64,000 nt of DNA from an uncultured Collinsella sp. (GTDB lineage: Bacteria > Actinomycetota > Coriobacteriia > Coriobacteriales > Coriobacteriaceae): the NCBI GenBank assembly GCA_900541745.1, contig UQLA01000003.1, positions 1 through 64,000 on the forward strand, given 5' to 3'. Below the pieces are notes generated by a model that had not been told where the DNA came from, did not search any database, and saw only the letters and a list, made by a program, of their open reading frames with translations. Of this stretch, positions 16,986-25,485 are shown piece after piece. Position 1 is the first letter of the stretch, and each line of letters starts with the position of its first letter. A program made the position numbers and the translations under genes.

Positions 16986-18386
16986 TGTGGTGTCGTCGTC
17001 CGCGGGGAGTTGGGGGAACACGGCGTTTTTGGGCATGGAAACCTTGGTGAGCGAGGTGAGCTTTTTGCTCAATGCCGTGTCCGTCTTGACCAGGTCGCTG
17101 AGCGTCACGATCTTGTAGCCATCGGCGACTAGGCCATCGATAATCTGCGGCAGCGCCTCGAGCGTCTGCTCGGCGCACTCATCGCTATCGGTGAGCAGCA
17201 CAATATTGCCCGGCGTCATCGAGTCGAGCACGGTCGACACTTGCTCGTCGGCGCCGTTGAGCAGCCAGTCGCCCGAATCGATATTCCACGAAACCACGGC
17301 GGACACCAGGTCCATCGAGTCGATCCAGTTTTGCTCGTCAAACGCGGCGTAGGGGGCACGCAGCAACATCGTCTCGACGCCGGTCGCCGACTTAATCGCC
17401 TCGGTGCCCTTCGTGATCTGCTTGCGTACCGTCTCGCGATCCTCGCCCTTGAGCGAATCATCGCTGTAGCTGTTGGAGCCGATCTCGCACCCGGCATCGG
17501 CAATCGCTTTGGCAGTAGCGGGCGAGGCTTCCGCGGCATCGCCCGAAAGGAAGAACGTCGCCGTGACGCCCTTTTCCTTGAGCACCTGCAAGATCTGCTT
17601 GGTCGCGCCGCTCGGACCCTCGTCAAATGTCAGGGCCACGTACTTTTCGTTGCCCCTGGGCGCTACGCTTGCGCACTCGACTACGCAGTCGGTGGCGGGC
17701 ACGACCTCGCCGCGGTCCTGCGTCTTGCCCGACTGCTCGCCGACCCATACCTCGGAGCGGCCCTGAACACCCCAGGTTTTGACATACTCAATGGCACCCG
17801 TGCCCTCGACCTTAAGCTTTGGCTCGATGGTCGTGGCCTGGACCTCGTGCTTTTCATACACGTTGCGGCCATCCTTGACCGTCACCTTCTCGTCACCCGT
17901 AAGCTCGCGACTATCCCATTTGCCTTGCTTCACGCGCTTGCCGTCGACCTTCACCGACAGCTTTTCGCCGCCATGGCGCTTGAGCACGCTGTCGTCGACG
18001 GCCAGCAGGTCGCCGGCATCGTACGTTTCGGTCAGGCTTTGATCGTCGATAAGATTCTGCAACGTAGAGCCCACGCGCACCGCGGTCTTTTGCCCGTTGA
18101 GCTCCACGTCCACGCTGCGGTTGACGTAGCCCACGACGGCAGCGATAAACAGCACGAGCGCGCAACCCACGGCGATGAGCGCATAGGGCAGGCGGGACGG
18201 TCGGCGCGGCGAGCGCCCGTTGCCGATGCGCGCGCTGCGATCGCTAAACCCACGGCTATGGTTGAGGTACATCGCGCCGGGCTTACGGCGACGTCGACGC
18301 TGACCGCTGGGCAGCTGCCCCAGGTCGCGGCGCGCCGTCGGACGCGCACCCGAGGGCCCGTTTAAGTTAGATCCGTTTTGGCGCAT
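16980..18386 (-). CDS. polysaccharide deacetylase-like protein, metal triad lost
   Basis: 468 residues: a basic cytoplasmic N-terminus, one membrane helix (about 67-88), an extracytoplasmic region with a ubiquitin-like stretch (VDVELNGQKTAVRVGSTLQNL), and a NodB/CE4 domain (about 249-450). Active CE4 enzymes use an Asp-His-His metal triad. Here motif 1 is TFDEGP instead of TFDDGP (253-258), motif 2 is SNSYSDD where HxxxH is expected (304-310), and the motif 5 His is replaced in IVLLTD (395-400). Only RAPY (motif 3) looks normal. It is probably a non-catalytic glycan-binding paralogue. ATG 18386 has GGGGGAGGG upstream. It lies downstream of the PRC-barrel gene and may share its transcript. Confidence 0.8.
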   Translation of the reverse strand: MRQNGSNLNGPSGARPTARRDLGQLPSGQRRRRRKPGAMYLNHSRGFSDRSARIGNGRSPRRPSRLPYALIAVGCALVLFIAAVVGYVNRSVDVELNGQKTAVRVGSTLQNLIDDQSLTETYDAGDLLAVDDSVLKRHGGEKLSVKVDGKRVKQGKWDSRELTGDEKVTVKDGRNVYEKHEVQATTIEPKLKVEGTGAIEYVKTWGVQGRSEVWVGEQSGKTQDRGEVVPATDCVVECASVAPRGNEKYVALTFDEGPSGATKQILQVLKEKGVTATFFLSGDAAEASPATAKAIADAGCEIGSNSYSDDSLKGEDRETVRKQITKGTEAIKSATGVETMLLRAPYAAFDEQNWIDSMDLVSAVVSWNIDSGDWLLNGADEQVSTVLDSMTPGNIVLLTDSDECAEQTLEALPQIIDGLVADGYKIVTLSDLVKTDTALSKKLTSLTKVSMPKNAVFPQLPADDDTTE

Positions 18387-18458
18387 GTGCCCTCCCCCAT
18401 AAACACAGCGAGCCGGAGCAACATGTCTCCGGCTCGCCTCCCATCATTTGGTACGTCG

Positions 18459-19214
18459 CTATTTGCTAGCTTTTGACGAGCCCCCGCTCGCCTTTTGATA
18501 TTCGTCCTTAAAGGCCTTGAACATACCGCGCGTCTTGCCGAGCTGCTTGCCCAGTGCGCGGCTGCCCTTGTCCACGGCGACCGATCCCTTGTCATCGAGC
18601 ACCTTGGCGCCCTTCTTGACCTTATCGCCCACCACGACACTGGCCTCGGCAGCCTTGGCGGCCGCGCCGCCCGAATACCCGAGCCCCTTGACCTCGTCCG
18701 AGACAATCATCGCGCCGTTCTCGTAGCCGCGCAGCATCGTCGGCGGCACCTGCGTGTCGCCCACCAACATGCTCGATGCGGCGCTGGCGGTCACATAGAA
18801 CGTCTGCACAATGCCCGAACGCGGCTTGAACTCAACGTCCGAGCAATAGCCCACGACGTCGCCCGATTCCGTGCGCACGTCCATGCCAACCCAGATGATG
18901 CAATCGTCCAGGTTGATATCGAGGCGCTTGGCCGCGGCGGCATCGTAGGTGCCCTTGACGTCGTCGACCGCGACAGCGCCCTCATAGACGCCGATGGCAT
19001 CGAGCGCCACAAAGCGGTCGGGGCGCTCGATCATGCCCGCGATATCGGACTGGCGGACCATAAAGCCCACCACGCGCGTGCCGCCCGGGGTAAAGACGGG
19101 AAAGTGAATCTTGCCGAGCTTTTTAGGGCTGCGCGGCGTGCCGTCCTTTTTGGTGCGCTTGTCTTCGGCAGGCTTACGGTAAACCTTGACGCCGACAAAA
19201 TCCCCTGCGCGCAT
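18459..19214 (-). CDS. PRC-barrel domain protein
   Basis: A 251-residue cytoplasmic protein with two PRC-barrel-like repeats: VVGFMVRQSDIAGMIERPDRFVALDAIG near the N-terminus and GDVVGYCSDVEFKPRSGIVQTFYVT around 120-150. A Lys/Gly/Ser-rich C-terminal tail (KKGAKVLDDKG..GSSKASK) follows. PRC-barrels are small beta domains found in RNA-processing proteins and in sensors; the function here is unknown. Its start codon overlaps the stop of the YtxH-like gene (TAATG), so the two are translationally coupled. The MgtE-like protein nearby also begins with PRC-like segments, which suggests a shared role in this cluster. Confidence 0.75.
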   Translation of the reverse strand: MRAGDFVGVKVYRKPAEDKRTKKDGTPRSPKKLGKIHFPVFTPGGTRVVGFMVRQSDIAGMIERPDRFVALDAIGVYEGAVAVDDVKGTYDAAAAKRLDINLDDCIIWVGMDVRTESGDVVGYCSDVEFKPRSGIVQTFYVTASAASSMLVGDTQVPPTMLRGYENGAMIVSDEVKGLGYSGGAAAKAAEASVVVGDKVKKGAKVLDDKGSVAVDKGSRALGKQLGKTRGMFKAFKDEYQKASGGSSKASK

Positions 19215-19603
19215 TATGCCTCGGTCGAGGGCTCCGTGGCCTCGGTGCCGGCCTCGGTGACGTTCTCGACCACGACGTCGGCAGCGGGCGTCACGTTGCC
19301 GCCCGAGATGGCGTCGTTGAGCTGCTCGCGAAGCTGGTCCATGCGCTCGCGGGCCAGGTCGACCTTGGCGCGCAGGTCATCGGTCTTGGCGTCGACCATC
19401 GGACCAAAGTCGTTGAGCGCGGCACGAGCCTCCTCGGCACTGTGCTCGTAGGTGTCACGCATGTTGTCCCAGGCGTCGTTGGCGATATCGGCGGCCATGG
19501 CGCGGGTCTCGGCACCCGAGCGCGGGGCCAGAGCAACGCCGATGATAGCGCCGGCGGCAGCACCAAAGAGCGCACCGGAGACAAAGCTGAAAGTCTTTCC
19601 CAT
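19214..19603 (-). CDS. YtxH-like small membrane protein
   Basis: A 129-residue protein with one N-terminal glycine/alanine-rich membrane helix (FVSGALFGAAAGAIIGVALAP) and a long amphipathic, coiled-coil-like C-terminal half. This is the architecture of YtxH/gas-vesicle-GvpP-like envelope stress proteins. Function is unknown; similar proteins are often general-stress products. ATG 19603 has GGAGAG eight bases upstream; a second ATG at 19609 is less well placed. It overlaps the following PRC-barrel gene by one base. Confidence 0.75.
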   Translation of the reverse strand: MGKTFSFVSGALFGAAAGAIIGVALAPRSGAETRAMAADIANDAWDNMRDTYEHSAEEARAALNDFGPMVDAKTDDLRAKVDLARERMDQLREQLNDAISGGNVTPAADVVVENVTEAGTEATEPSTEA

Positions 19604-19739
19604 GATCATTCCTCTCCTGCGGGCACCTCGATGCCCACCGTTTGAATGCTGTCCATTATACCCGCAGCGCAACACTTGCCGTCGTGCTCATCTGCGTACG
19701 GTAAAAGCGCAGGTACATGATGGTGATAAGCGAGTGAGC

Positions 19740-20573
19740 CTACTCCTGCGGCATAGCCGGCATGGCGACCGTGGCGGCCGGGTTCTCGCCGGCGCCATCG
19801 ACGAGCGGCAGGTTGCCCTCATGCGCCGAGCCGGACGGGGCCGTTGCCGCACCGCCAAAGACGGCCGCGGGGGCCTCGTGGTTCTCGGCGACCGCACCCT
19901 CGGTATCGATTGGCATCTGCGGCTCGTCGTCAAAGCTCGGGACGCCTTGGGGCTCCGCAGACTCGGGCTCAGCAGGCGCCTCGGCAACGGGCTCAGTGTC
20001 GGCGTCGGCAGGAGCATCGCCCTCGGGCGCATCCTCGGCCACGTCCTCGCCGTTCGCAGCGGCAACGGCCTCGTGCGGGTCCTTGCCCTCGGCCTCGGCG
20101 CGCATGCCCAGCACCAGGTTGCGCAGGCCAGCGACCGTGCCTTCCACGTCGGGGGCCGGCTGGTCGGCGTGCAGGTACGCCCAGTCCATCATAAAGGTCG
20201 CCGACGACAGCGCGCCAATGGCCAATGCGTCATCGGGACACGAAAGCTCAACCTCAAAGACACGCTCGTCATGCTCGCTCACGCGCGTGCGACCGCACGA
20301 GATGCTGCCGGCAAGACCGGTCTCGTTCATGAGCTCGACCGTCACGTGCTCCAGCAGGTGGCAAAGCTCGGTCTGGCCCATGCAGTCCTGGAACTCGCGA
20401 CCCGAATCGCCCAGGCACAGGTGCTTGGCAATCGCGGGCACCAGGTAGTACACGCGCGCCGTAGCCTCGATATCCTCCGAGGTCATGAGCGGCATGCCGG
20501 GGTTCACCAGCACGTGCGCGCAAATCTTGTCCTCGCTGACGGTGACCTTAAGGATGCTGAACAGGCCTGCCAT
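19740..20573 (-). CDS. orphan cyanophycin-synthetase N-domain-like protein
   Basis: A 277-residue protein. Residues about 40-140 align by eye with the N-terminal domain of cyanophycin synthetase CphA1: a VPAIAKHL segment, then HLLEHVTVELMNETG and SCGRTR, where CphA1 has GHIVEHVALELQ and FGRTR. The motif HxxEHxxxE, which looks like an inverted zinc-binding motif, is intact. The ATP-grasp and Mur-ligase modules of CphA1 are absent. Instead the protein ends in about 120 residues of Ala/Pro/Glu-rich, probably disordered sequence. No cyanophycin gene is nearby. It could be a metal-dependent peptidase-like protein or a binding protein. It lies 24 bp after the CNNM gene and is probably cotranscribed with it. 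Confidence 0.65.
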   Translation of the reverse strand: MAGLFSILKVTVSEDKICAHVLVNPGMPLMTSEDIEATARVYYLVPAIAKHLCLGDSGREFQDCMGQTELCHLLEHVTVELMNETGLAGSISCGRTRVSEHDERVFEVELSCPDDALAIGALSSATFMMDWAYLHADQPAPDVEGTVAGLRNLVLGMRAEAEGKDPHEAVAAANGEDVAEDAPEGDAPADADTEPVAEAPAEPESAEPQGVPSFDDEPQMPIDTEGAVAENHEAPAAVFGGAATAPSGSAHEGNLPLVDGAGENPAATVAMPAMPQE

Positions 20574-20597
20574 AACTCTCCCCTACTCTTCCTTGCC

Positions 20598-21971
20598 CTA
20601 CTCGTCGCCGTCGTGCGGGTCCGCAGAACCCGCGCCCGACGCCGCCGGCTTCTCTGCCGAGGACTCGGAATCCTTCTTATCGGTTTCGGCCGGAGCGATC
20701 ACGCGAATGAGCGAGATGCGCTGGCCACGCATCGACTGTACCTTGAACTTGTACCCTGCGACCTCAAACACCTCTCCGATGTCGGGCACCGAGTCGCAAA
20801 GCTCCAAAATCCAGCCGGCGATGGTCTCATAATCATCGCTTTCCTCGAGCGGCCAACCAAGCTCAATCGCGTCATCGCACGAAAAACGCCCATCGACGAG
20901 CCACTCGCGGCGCGAAAGGCGCGTGAGGTACTTGTTGTCGGGGTCGAACTCGTCCTCGATTTCGCCGACGATCTCCTCGACGATGTCCTCGATGGTGATG
21001 ATGCCGGCCGTGCCGCCGTACTCGTCCACGACGACCACGATCTGGTCGTGTGAGGTCTGCATCTCGGACAGCAGCGGCAGGATGTCCTTGGTATCGGGCA
21101 CAAAGGTGGCGTCGCGCAAAAAGCCGGCGATGGGCTGGTCGCCCTTGCCGTCGAGCGCAGGCTGGATCAGGTCCTTGATGTGCGCAATGCCCGCGACATT
21201 GTCGGGGTCCTCGTGATAGACGGGGATGCGGCTGAAGCCGGTCTGGCGCATGGTGGACAGCACGTCGGCGACCGTCTCGTCGTCCTCGCACATGGTGGTG
21301 TCCACGCGCGGGACCATGACCTCGCGAGCCACGGTGTCGCCCAGGTCGAAGATCTCGTGGATCATGCGCTTTTCCTCGTCGAGCAGGTCGTCCTGCTCCG
21401 AGACCATGTACTTAATCTCTTCCTCCGAGACGTTCTGGCGGTCGTCGGCGCTCTTGATGCGCAGGATGCGGGCCAGGCCATCGGAGCAGGCACCGGTCAG
21501 CCACACGAGCGGGCGGGCGATCTTTTGGAACACCGAAAGCGGCCCCACGACTTGCTTGGACACGCCCTCGGCATTGGCCAGACCAATGCGCTTGGGCACG
21601 AGCTCGCCGATCACGATGGACACGAAGGCGACGGCGACGGTGATGATGACCGGCGCCAGGCCGCGCGCGATGGCAGAGAGCGGCGCGATGCCAAAGCTCA
21701 TGAGCCACGTGGCAAGCGGGTCGGACAGGCTCGTCGAGGCGACGGCGGACGAGGCGAAGCCCACGAGCGTGATGGCGACCTGGATGGTGGCCAACAGCTG
21801 ATCGGAGTCGGCGGCAAGCTGGACGGCGCGCTCGGCGCGCTTATCGCCCTCCTCGGCATCGTGCTCCAACACGGCGCGCTTAGCCGTGGTGAGAGCCATC
21901 TCGGACATGGAGAAGTAGCCGTTGATAAGCGTCAGGACGAGGGTAGTGATAAGGGAGATGGTTATGTCCAT
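20598..21971 (-). CDS. CNNM/CorC family transporter, hemolysin-like
   Basis: A 457-residue protein: a DUF21 membrane domain with about four helices (1-190; MSEMALTTAKRA and GELVPKRIGLANAE), a CBS pair (about 210-330; AREVMVPRVDTTMCEDDETVADVL and VVVVDEYGGTAGIITIEDIVEEIVGEI), then a CorC_HlyC transporter-associated domain (about 345-430). CNNM/CorC proteins export Mg2+ or modulate Mg2+ homeostasis and bind Mg-ATP through the CBS pair. With the MgtE/CBS protein and the NRMT this makes three magnesium-linked genes within 8 kb. ATG 21971 is preceded only by a weak ribosome site. Confidence 0.9.
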   Translation of the reverse strand: MDITISLITTLVLTLINGYFSMSEMALTTAKRAVLEHDAEEGDKRAERAVQLAADSDQLLATIQVAITLVGFASSAVASTSLSDPLATWLMSFGIAPLSAIARGLAPVIITVAVAFVSIVIGELVPKRIGLANAEGVSKQVVGPLSVFQKIARPLVWLTGACSDGLARILRIKSADDRQNVSEEEIKYMVSEQDDLLDEEKRMIHEIFDLGDTVAREVMVPRVDTTMCEDDETVADVLSTMRQTGFSRIPVYHEDPDNVAGIAHIKDLIQPALDGKGDQPIAGFLRDATFVPDTKDILPLLSEMQTSHDQIVVVVDEYGGTAGIITIEDIVEEIVGEIEDEFDPDNKYLTRLSRREWLVDGRFSCDDAIELGWPLEESDDYETIAGWILELCDSVPDIGEVFEVAGYKFKVQSMRGQRISLIRVIAPAETDKKDSESSAEKPAASGAGSADPHDGDE

Positions 21972-22078
21972 CGGGAGTTTCTCGAACCTCCAAGATTCGG
22001 GACGTTAGGGTAAAACGTTGATGGCGGATACGGCAATTGCGCCGGTCGCCCGTGCGAGCGGGGCCGTGGGCGTGGTCG

Positions 22079-22762
22079 CTAGATTACGAAGAGGATCACC
22101 GCCATGAACTGGAGGATACTGCCGGCGAGCACCCACAGGTGAAACACACTGTGCAGGTAGCGCACGTTTTTGGCGATGTAGAACGGCACGCCCACGGTAT
22201 AGCACACGCCGCCGACGGCAAGCAGGGCAAGTGCCACGGGGTTGAGCAGCGCCACAAGTTCGGGCAGCTTAAAGACAACGAGCCAGCCCATCAGCAGGTA
22301 GACCAAGCCGCTTACCCAGTGCGGCTGACGCTCGCGCATAAAGCACTCGAGGGCGATGCCGATAATGGCGATGGCCCACACGGCAAAGAACAGCATAGGA
22401 CCGCCGTCGTTTGCAAGCGTGATGAGGCAAAACGGCGTATAGCTGCCGGCTATGAGCAGGTAGATGCAGCTGTGGTCGATGATGCGAAACACGCGCTTGG
22501 CGCCCGCGGGCTGAATCGCGTGGTAGAGCGTGGAAGCTAGGTATTCAAGAATAATGCTGACACCATAGACAATCGCCGCGGCCATGTGGGCCGGGCCTCC
22601 GCCGCGCAGGGCAGCGAATACGATCAGGAGCACCAGGCCGGCGATACCCAGCAGGCAGCCGACACCATGGGTGACGGAGTTCATGATCTCCTCGCCCACC
22701 GTGTAGTGTGGAACGGCCGCGGTCTTGGGTCGCGGCTTAGAACTGTCGCTCGAATCGGACAT
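22079..22762 (-). CDS. hemolysin III / PAQR family membrane protein
   Basis: A 227-residue protein with seven hydrophobic helices and the PAQR signatures: EIMNSVTHGVG (first His), YLASTLYHAIQP with a Ser-X3-His type motif, RIIDHSCIYLLIAGSYTPF, and the C-terminal LHSVFHLWVLAGS with paired histidines. These His/Asp residues bind zinc in the PAQR/ceramidase-like superfamily. The hemolysin name is historical, and the bacterial substrate is unknown. I chose ATG 22762, with GGAGG eleven bases upstream; TTG 22780 is an alternative. It is the first gene of the leftward cluster that continues with the CNNM protein. Confidence 0.88.
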   Translation of the reverse strand: MSDSSDSSKPRPKTAAVPHYTVGEEIMNSVTHGVGCLLGIAGLVLLIVFAALRGGGPAHMAAAIVYGVSIILEYLASTLYHAIQPAGAKRVFRIIDHSCIYLLIAGSYTPFCLITLANDGGPMLFFAVWAIAIIGIALECFMRERQPHWVSGLVYLLMGWLVVFKLPELVALLNPVALALLAVGGVCYTVGVPFYIAKNVRYLHSVFHLWVLAGSILQFMAVILFVI

Positions 22763-22867
22763 GCCGGTTACATCCTCCAACGTAAAGAGTTCTCAACACT
22801 ATATCAAAACGTCTGGATACGTGCGAAATTTGCACCATATGTGACCCTTTGTTTACCCATTCTTTGC

Positions 22868-22930
22868 TTGTTGACGCATCAACGGCGAACGTCCATAATG
22901 CGCTTGCATTAAATGTTGATGTATTAACAT
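22868..22930 (+). promoter_or_regulatory. promoter with two operator-like palindromes
   Basis: -35 TTGACG (22871-22876), a 17-nt spacer and -10 CATAAT (22894-22899). Two similar palindromes, TTGTTGACGCATCAAC (22868-22883) and ATGTTGATGTATTAACAT (22913-22930), sit on the -35 box and downstream of the start point, 45 bp apart centre to centre. Confidence 0.65.
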
Positions 22931-22948
22931 CTTATAGGAGAATACTGC

Positions 22949-23914
22949 ATGGCTCAAAACGCACGTTCCCATCGAAAGCTCAAGATAGCCGGCATCGTTG
23001 CACTGGCGGTTGTCGTTGCGCTGCTCGGATTTGCCGGCAATTTTTTGTTTGACTTTGCCCTGAACCCCCAAGCGCCGTACACCATGAAGATGATGCAGGA
23101 TAGCAAGAACGACAAAGAAGGTGAGCAGCCGGATGCCGAGGACACCGAGGCGCGGGCGTGGTTTAAAGCGAATCGCGAGAGCAGCAGCCTCACCGCAGAT
23201 GACGGAACCGAGCTTGCCGCTTGGTATTTTGCCGCGTCGGAGAGCACGCACGACTACGCCGTCTGCCTGCATGGATATACCAACGAGCCCATCGGTATGG
23301 CCCGATACGCCAAACGATTCCATGACCGCGGCATGAACGTACTCGCACCCGCCGCCCGCGCCCACGAGCGCTCCGGCGGCGACTATATCGGCATGGGCTG
23401 GCCCGAGCGCCTCGACATCGTCGCATGGATCGAGCGAATCGTTCAGGCTGACCCCGAGGCGCGCATCCTGGTCTTTGGCGAGTCGATGGGTGCGGCAACC
23501 GCCATGAACGTCGCGGGGGAATCTCTGCCCGCAAACGTGAAATGCATTATCGAGGACTGCGGTTATACGAGTGTTTGGGACGAGTTTTCTCTGCAGCTCA
23601 AAGACGTGTTCGGTCTGCCCAGCTTTCCCTTGCTCGATGTAGCAAACTTGGCGTGCAACGTGCGCGCGGGCTACGACTTTCATAGGGCGAGCAGTGTGGA
23701 GCAACTCAAACACGCGACGGTTCCCATGTTGTTTATCCACGGCGACCAGGACACCTTTGTGCCGTACGACATGCTCGACCAAAACTACGACGCGTGCGCC
23801 AGCAAGGTCAAGCAAAAGCTCACCATCCATGGCGCCACCCACGCCAAGAGTGCGCAAGTTGACCCCGAGCTCTACTGGAACACGGTCAACAACTTCCTCG
23901 ACGAGTATTTTTAG
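22949..23914 (+). CDS. membrane-anchored alpha/beta hydrolase
   Basis: A 321-residue serine hydrolase with an N-terminal membrane anchor (about 13-33). The catalytic fold begins near residue 80. The oxyanion segment is CLHGYTNEP, the nucleophile elbow is GESMGAATAM (Ser in GESMG), the acid is probably in HGDQDTFVP, and the histidine is in IHGATHAKSAQVD. It resembles the YqkD/BAAT-like extracytoplasmic hydrolases annotated as putative lysophospholipases or esterases; the substrate is unknown. ATG 22949 has AGGAG at the right distance. It is a single gene under a well-formed promoter with two palindromic sites and ends at a bidirectional terminator, so it looks tightly regulated. Confidence 0.9.
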   Translation: MAQNARSHRKLKIAGIVALAVVVALLGFAGNFLFDFALNPQAPYTMKMMQDSKNDKEGEQPDAEDTEARAWFKANRESSSLTADDGTELAAWYFAASESTHDYAVCLHGYTNEPIGMARYAKRFHDRGMNVLAPAARAHERSGGDYIGMGWPERLDIVAWIERIVQADPEARILVFGESMGAATAMNVAGESLPANVKCIIEDCGYTSVWDEFSLQLKDVFGLPSFPLLDVANLACNVRAGYDFHRASSVEQLKHATVPMLFIHGDQDTFVPYDMLDQNYDACASKVKQKLTIHGATHAKSAQVDPELYWNTVNNFLDEYF

Positions 23915-23951
23915 GCAAAAAGCAACGTCTGGAGCTTTATCTGACCCCCTA

Positions 23952-24083
23952 TTTTCGGAAGTATGCGGCAAAATCTGGAACTGCCGACCAGACCGCAGTT
24001 TTACCAACAATTTATCAGGGGTTTTGTTGCCAAAAAATGTCGTGTGCTCGGCGATCTCGAAATTTGCCGCATACTTCCGAAAA
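23952..24083. repeat. 132-bp palindromic element (family E)
   Basis: Perfect 21-bp terminal arms: ttttcggaagtatgcggcaaa (23952-23972) and its exact complement (24063-24083). The centre holds GACCGCAGTTTTACC, loosely like the core of families A and B. It lies between convergent genes, directly against the terminator. Confidence 0.85.
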
Positions 24084-24118
24084 GCCGCCCGTGGACACTG
24101 TGCTCACGGGCGGCTTTT
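24080..24118. terminator. bidirectional terminator
   Basis: A 14-bp stem aaaagccgcccgtg / cacgggcggctttt around an 11-nt loop, with A and T tails on the two sides, between the convergent hydrolase and DUF362 genes. Confidence 0.9.
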
Positions 24119-24165
24119 GCTAACGTTGCGCTACAAAAGCGCTTGATATGTCCAATAGACAGGTG

Positions 24166-25371
24166 CTACTTGACCTCGATGAGCTCGTACTCGCTCGTGC
24201 CCAGGCCGATCTTCTCGGCGTGCGCGATGCACACGCGCCAGTCGGTGTCGGGATGCGTGATGCAGAAGGGGTCCTTGGCCTGCTCGCCCTCCAGATGCTC
24301 GTGGTTGTGCTCCATCTTGGCCGCGCTATCGGTGAGCTCGGTGTTGGGCAGCGGCTCGGATGCCATGACGGCATCGGCGCAGGCCTGGTCGATGGCGACC
24401 GGGTCGAAGCTCGCGAACATGCCGATGTCGTTGACGATAGGCGTGTCGTTTTCGGGATGGCAATCGCAGTTGGGGCTGATATCCATGGCAAGCGAGATAT
24501 GGAAGCTCGGGCGGCCGTCGACGACAGCCTTCGTATACTCGGCGATCTTGCAGTTGAGCACGTCGGCCGCGGCTTCATAACCGGGCTTGATGGCGTCCTG
24601 GTTGCACACGCCGATGCAGCGGCCGCAGCCCACGCAGCGATCGTGGTCGATGGCGGCCACGCGCACCGTGCGGGTGTTGCCGTTGGCAAGCTCGCGCTCG
24701 CGGGTGTCGTCGAACGAGATAGCGTTGTGCGCGCAGATCTTTTCGCAGGCACGGCAGCCAATGCAGTGCTCGGTCGCGACGTTCGGCTTGCCGGCGGCAT
24801 GCTGCTCCATCTTGCCGGCGCGGCTGCCGCCTCCCATGCCCAGGTTCTTCATGGCACCGCCAAAGCCAGCCTGCTCATGGCCCTTAAAGTGGGTGAGGCT
24901 GATCACGATGTCGGCGTCCATGAGTGCCTGACCGATCTTGGCCTCGCGCACATACTCGCCACCCTCGACCGGGACGAGCGCCTCGTCGGTACCCTTGAGG
25001 CCGTCGGCGATGATGATCTGGCAGCCCGTGGCATACGGGGTAAAGCCGTTCTGATAGGCGGTATCGATGTGCTCGAGCGCGTTTTTGCGGCTACCGACGT
25101 AGAGCGTGTTGCAGTCGGTGAGGAAGGGCTTGCCGCCCAGTTCCTTCACGACATCCGCGACGGCGCGGGCGTAGTTGGGGCGCAAAAAGCTCAGGTTGCC
25201 CAGCTCGCCAAAGTGAATCTTGATGGCGACGAACTTGTTCTCAAAGTCGATCTGCTCAATTCCGGCGTGACGGATGAGGCGCTTGAGCTTGTCAAGCTGG
25301 CTCTCGCGAGCATGCGTGCGCAGGTTGGTGAAGTACACCTTAGCGGGTGCTGCGGGTGCAGTTGCGGTCAT
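24166..25371 (-). CDS. DUF362 iron-sulfur protein
   Basis: A 401-residue cytoplasmic protein. A DUF362 domain (about 10-200; VAIKIHFGELGNLSFLRP and ISLTHFKGHEQAGFGGAMKNLGMGGG) is followed by two 4Fe-4S ferredoxin motifs: CIGCRACEKIC (about 204-214) and CVGCGRCIGVC (about 246-256). A further DUF362 portion includes SFDPVAIDQACADAV. These proteins are common in anaerobes and probably take part in electron transfer or cofactor handling, but no reaction is established. ATG 25371 is followed by an Ala/Pro-rich start. Single gene on its strand, ending at a bidirectional terminator. Confidence 0.88.
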   Translation of the reverse strand: MTATAPAAPAKVYFTNLRTHARESQLDKLKRLIRHAGIEQIDFENKFVAIKIHFGELGNLSFLRPNYARAVADVVKELGGKPFLTDCNTLYVGSRKNALEHIDTAYQNGFTPYATGCQIIIADGLKGTDEALVPVEGGEYVREAKIGQALMDADIVISLTHFKGHEQAGFGGAMKNLGMGGGSRAGKMEQHAAGKPNVATEHCIGCRACEKICAHNAISFDDTRERELANGNTRTVRVAAIDHDRCVGCGRCIGVCNQDAIKPGYEAAADVLNCKIAEYTKAVVDGRPSFHISLAMDISPNCDCHPENDTPIVNDIGMFASFDPVAIDQACADAVMASEPLPNTELTDSAAKMEHNHEHLEGEQAKDPFCITHPDTDWRVCIAHAEKIGLGTSEYELIEVK

Positions 25372-25454
25372 AGATCTATCCCCTCGGTCTATATGGCGTT
25401 ACAGACATAGAGGATGGTACCAGTTAAAGCAGAGGTAAAGTCAAGTACGGCACC

Positions 25455-25485
25455 TAGTCATTGGGGACGTTCTTAAATGACTACT
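25455..25485. repeat. GGGGAC-core repeat (R1 family)
   Basis: Reads tagtcattgggg, then acgttcttaaatgactact. Its CTA at 25481-25483 is the stop codon (TAG, minus strand) of the FtsX-like permease gene. Confidence 0.85.
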
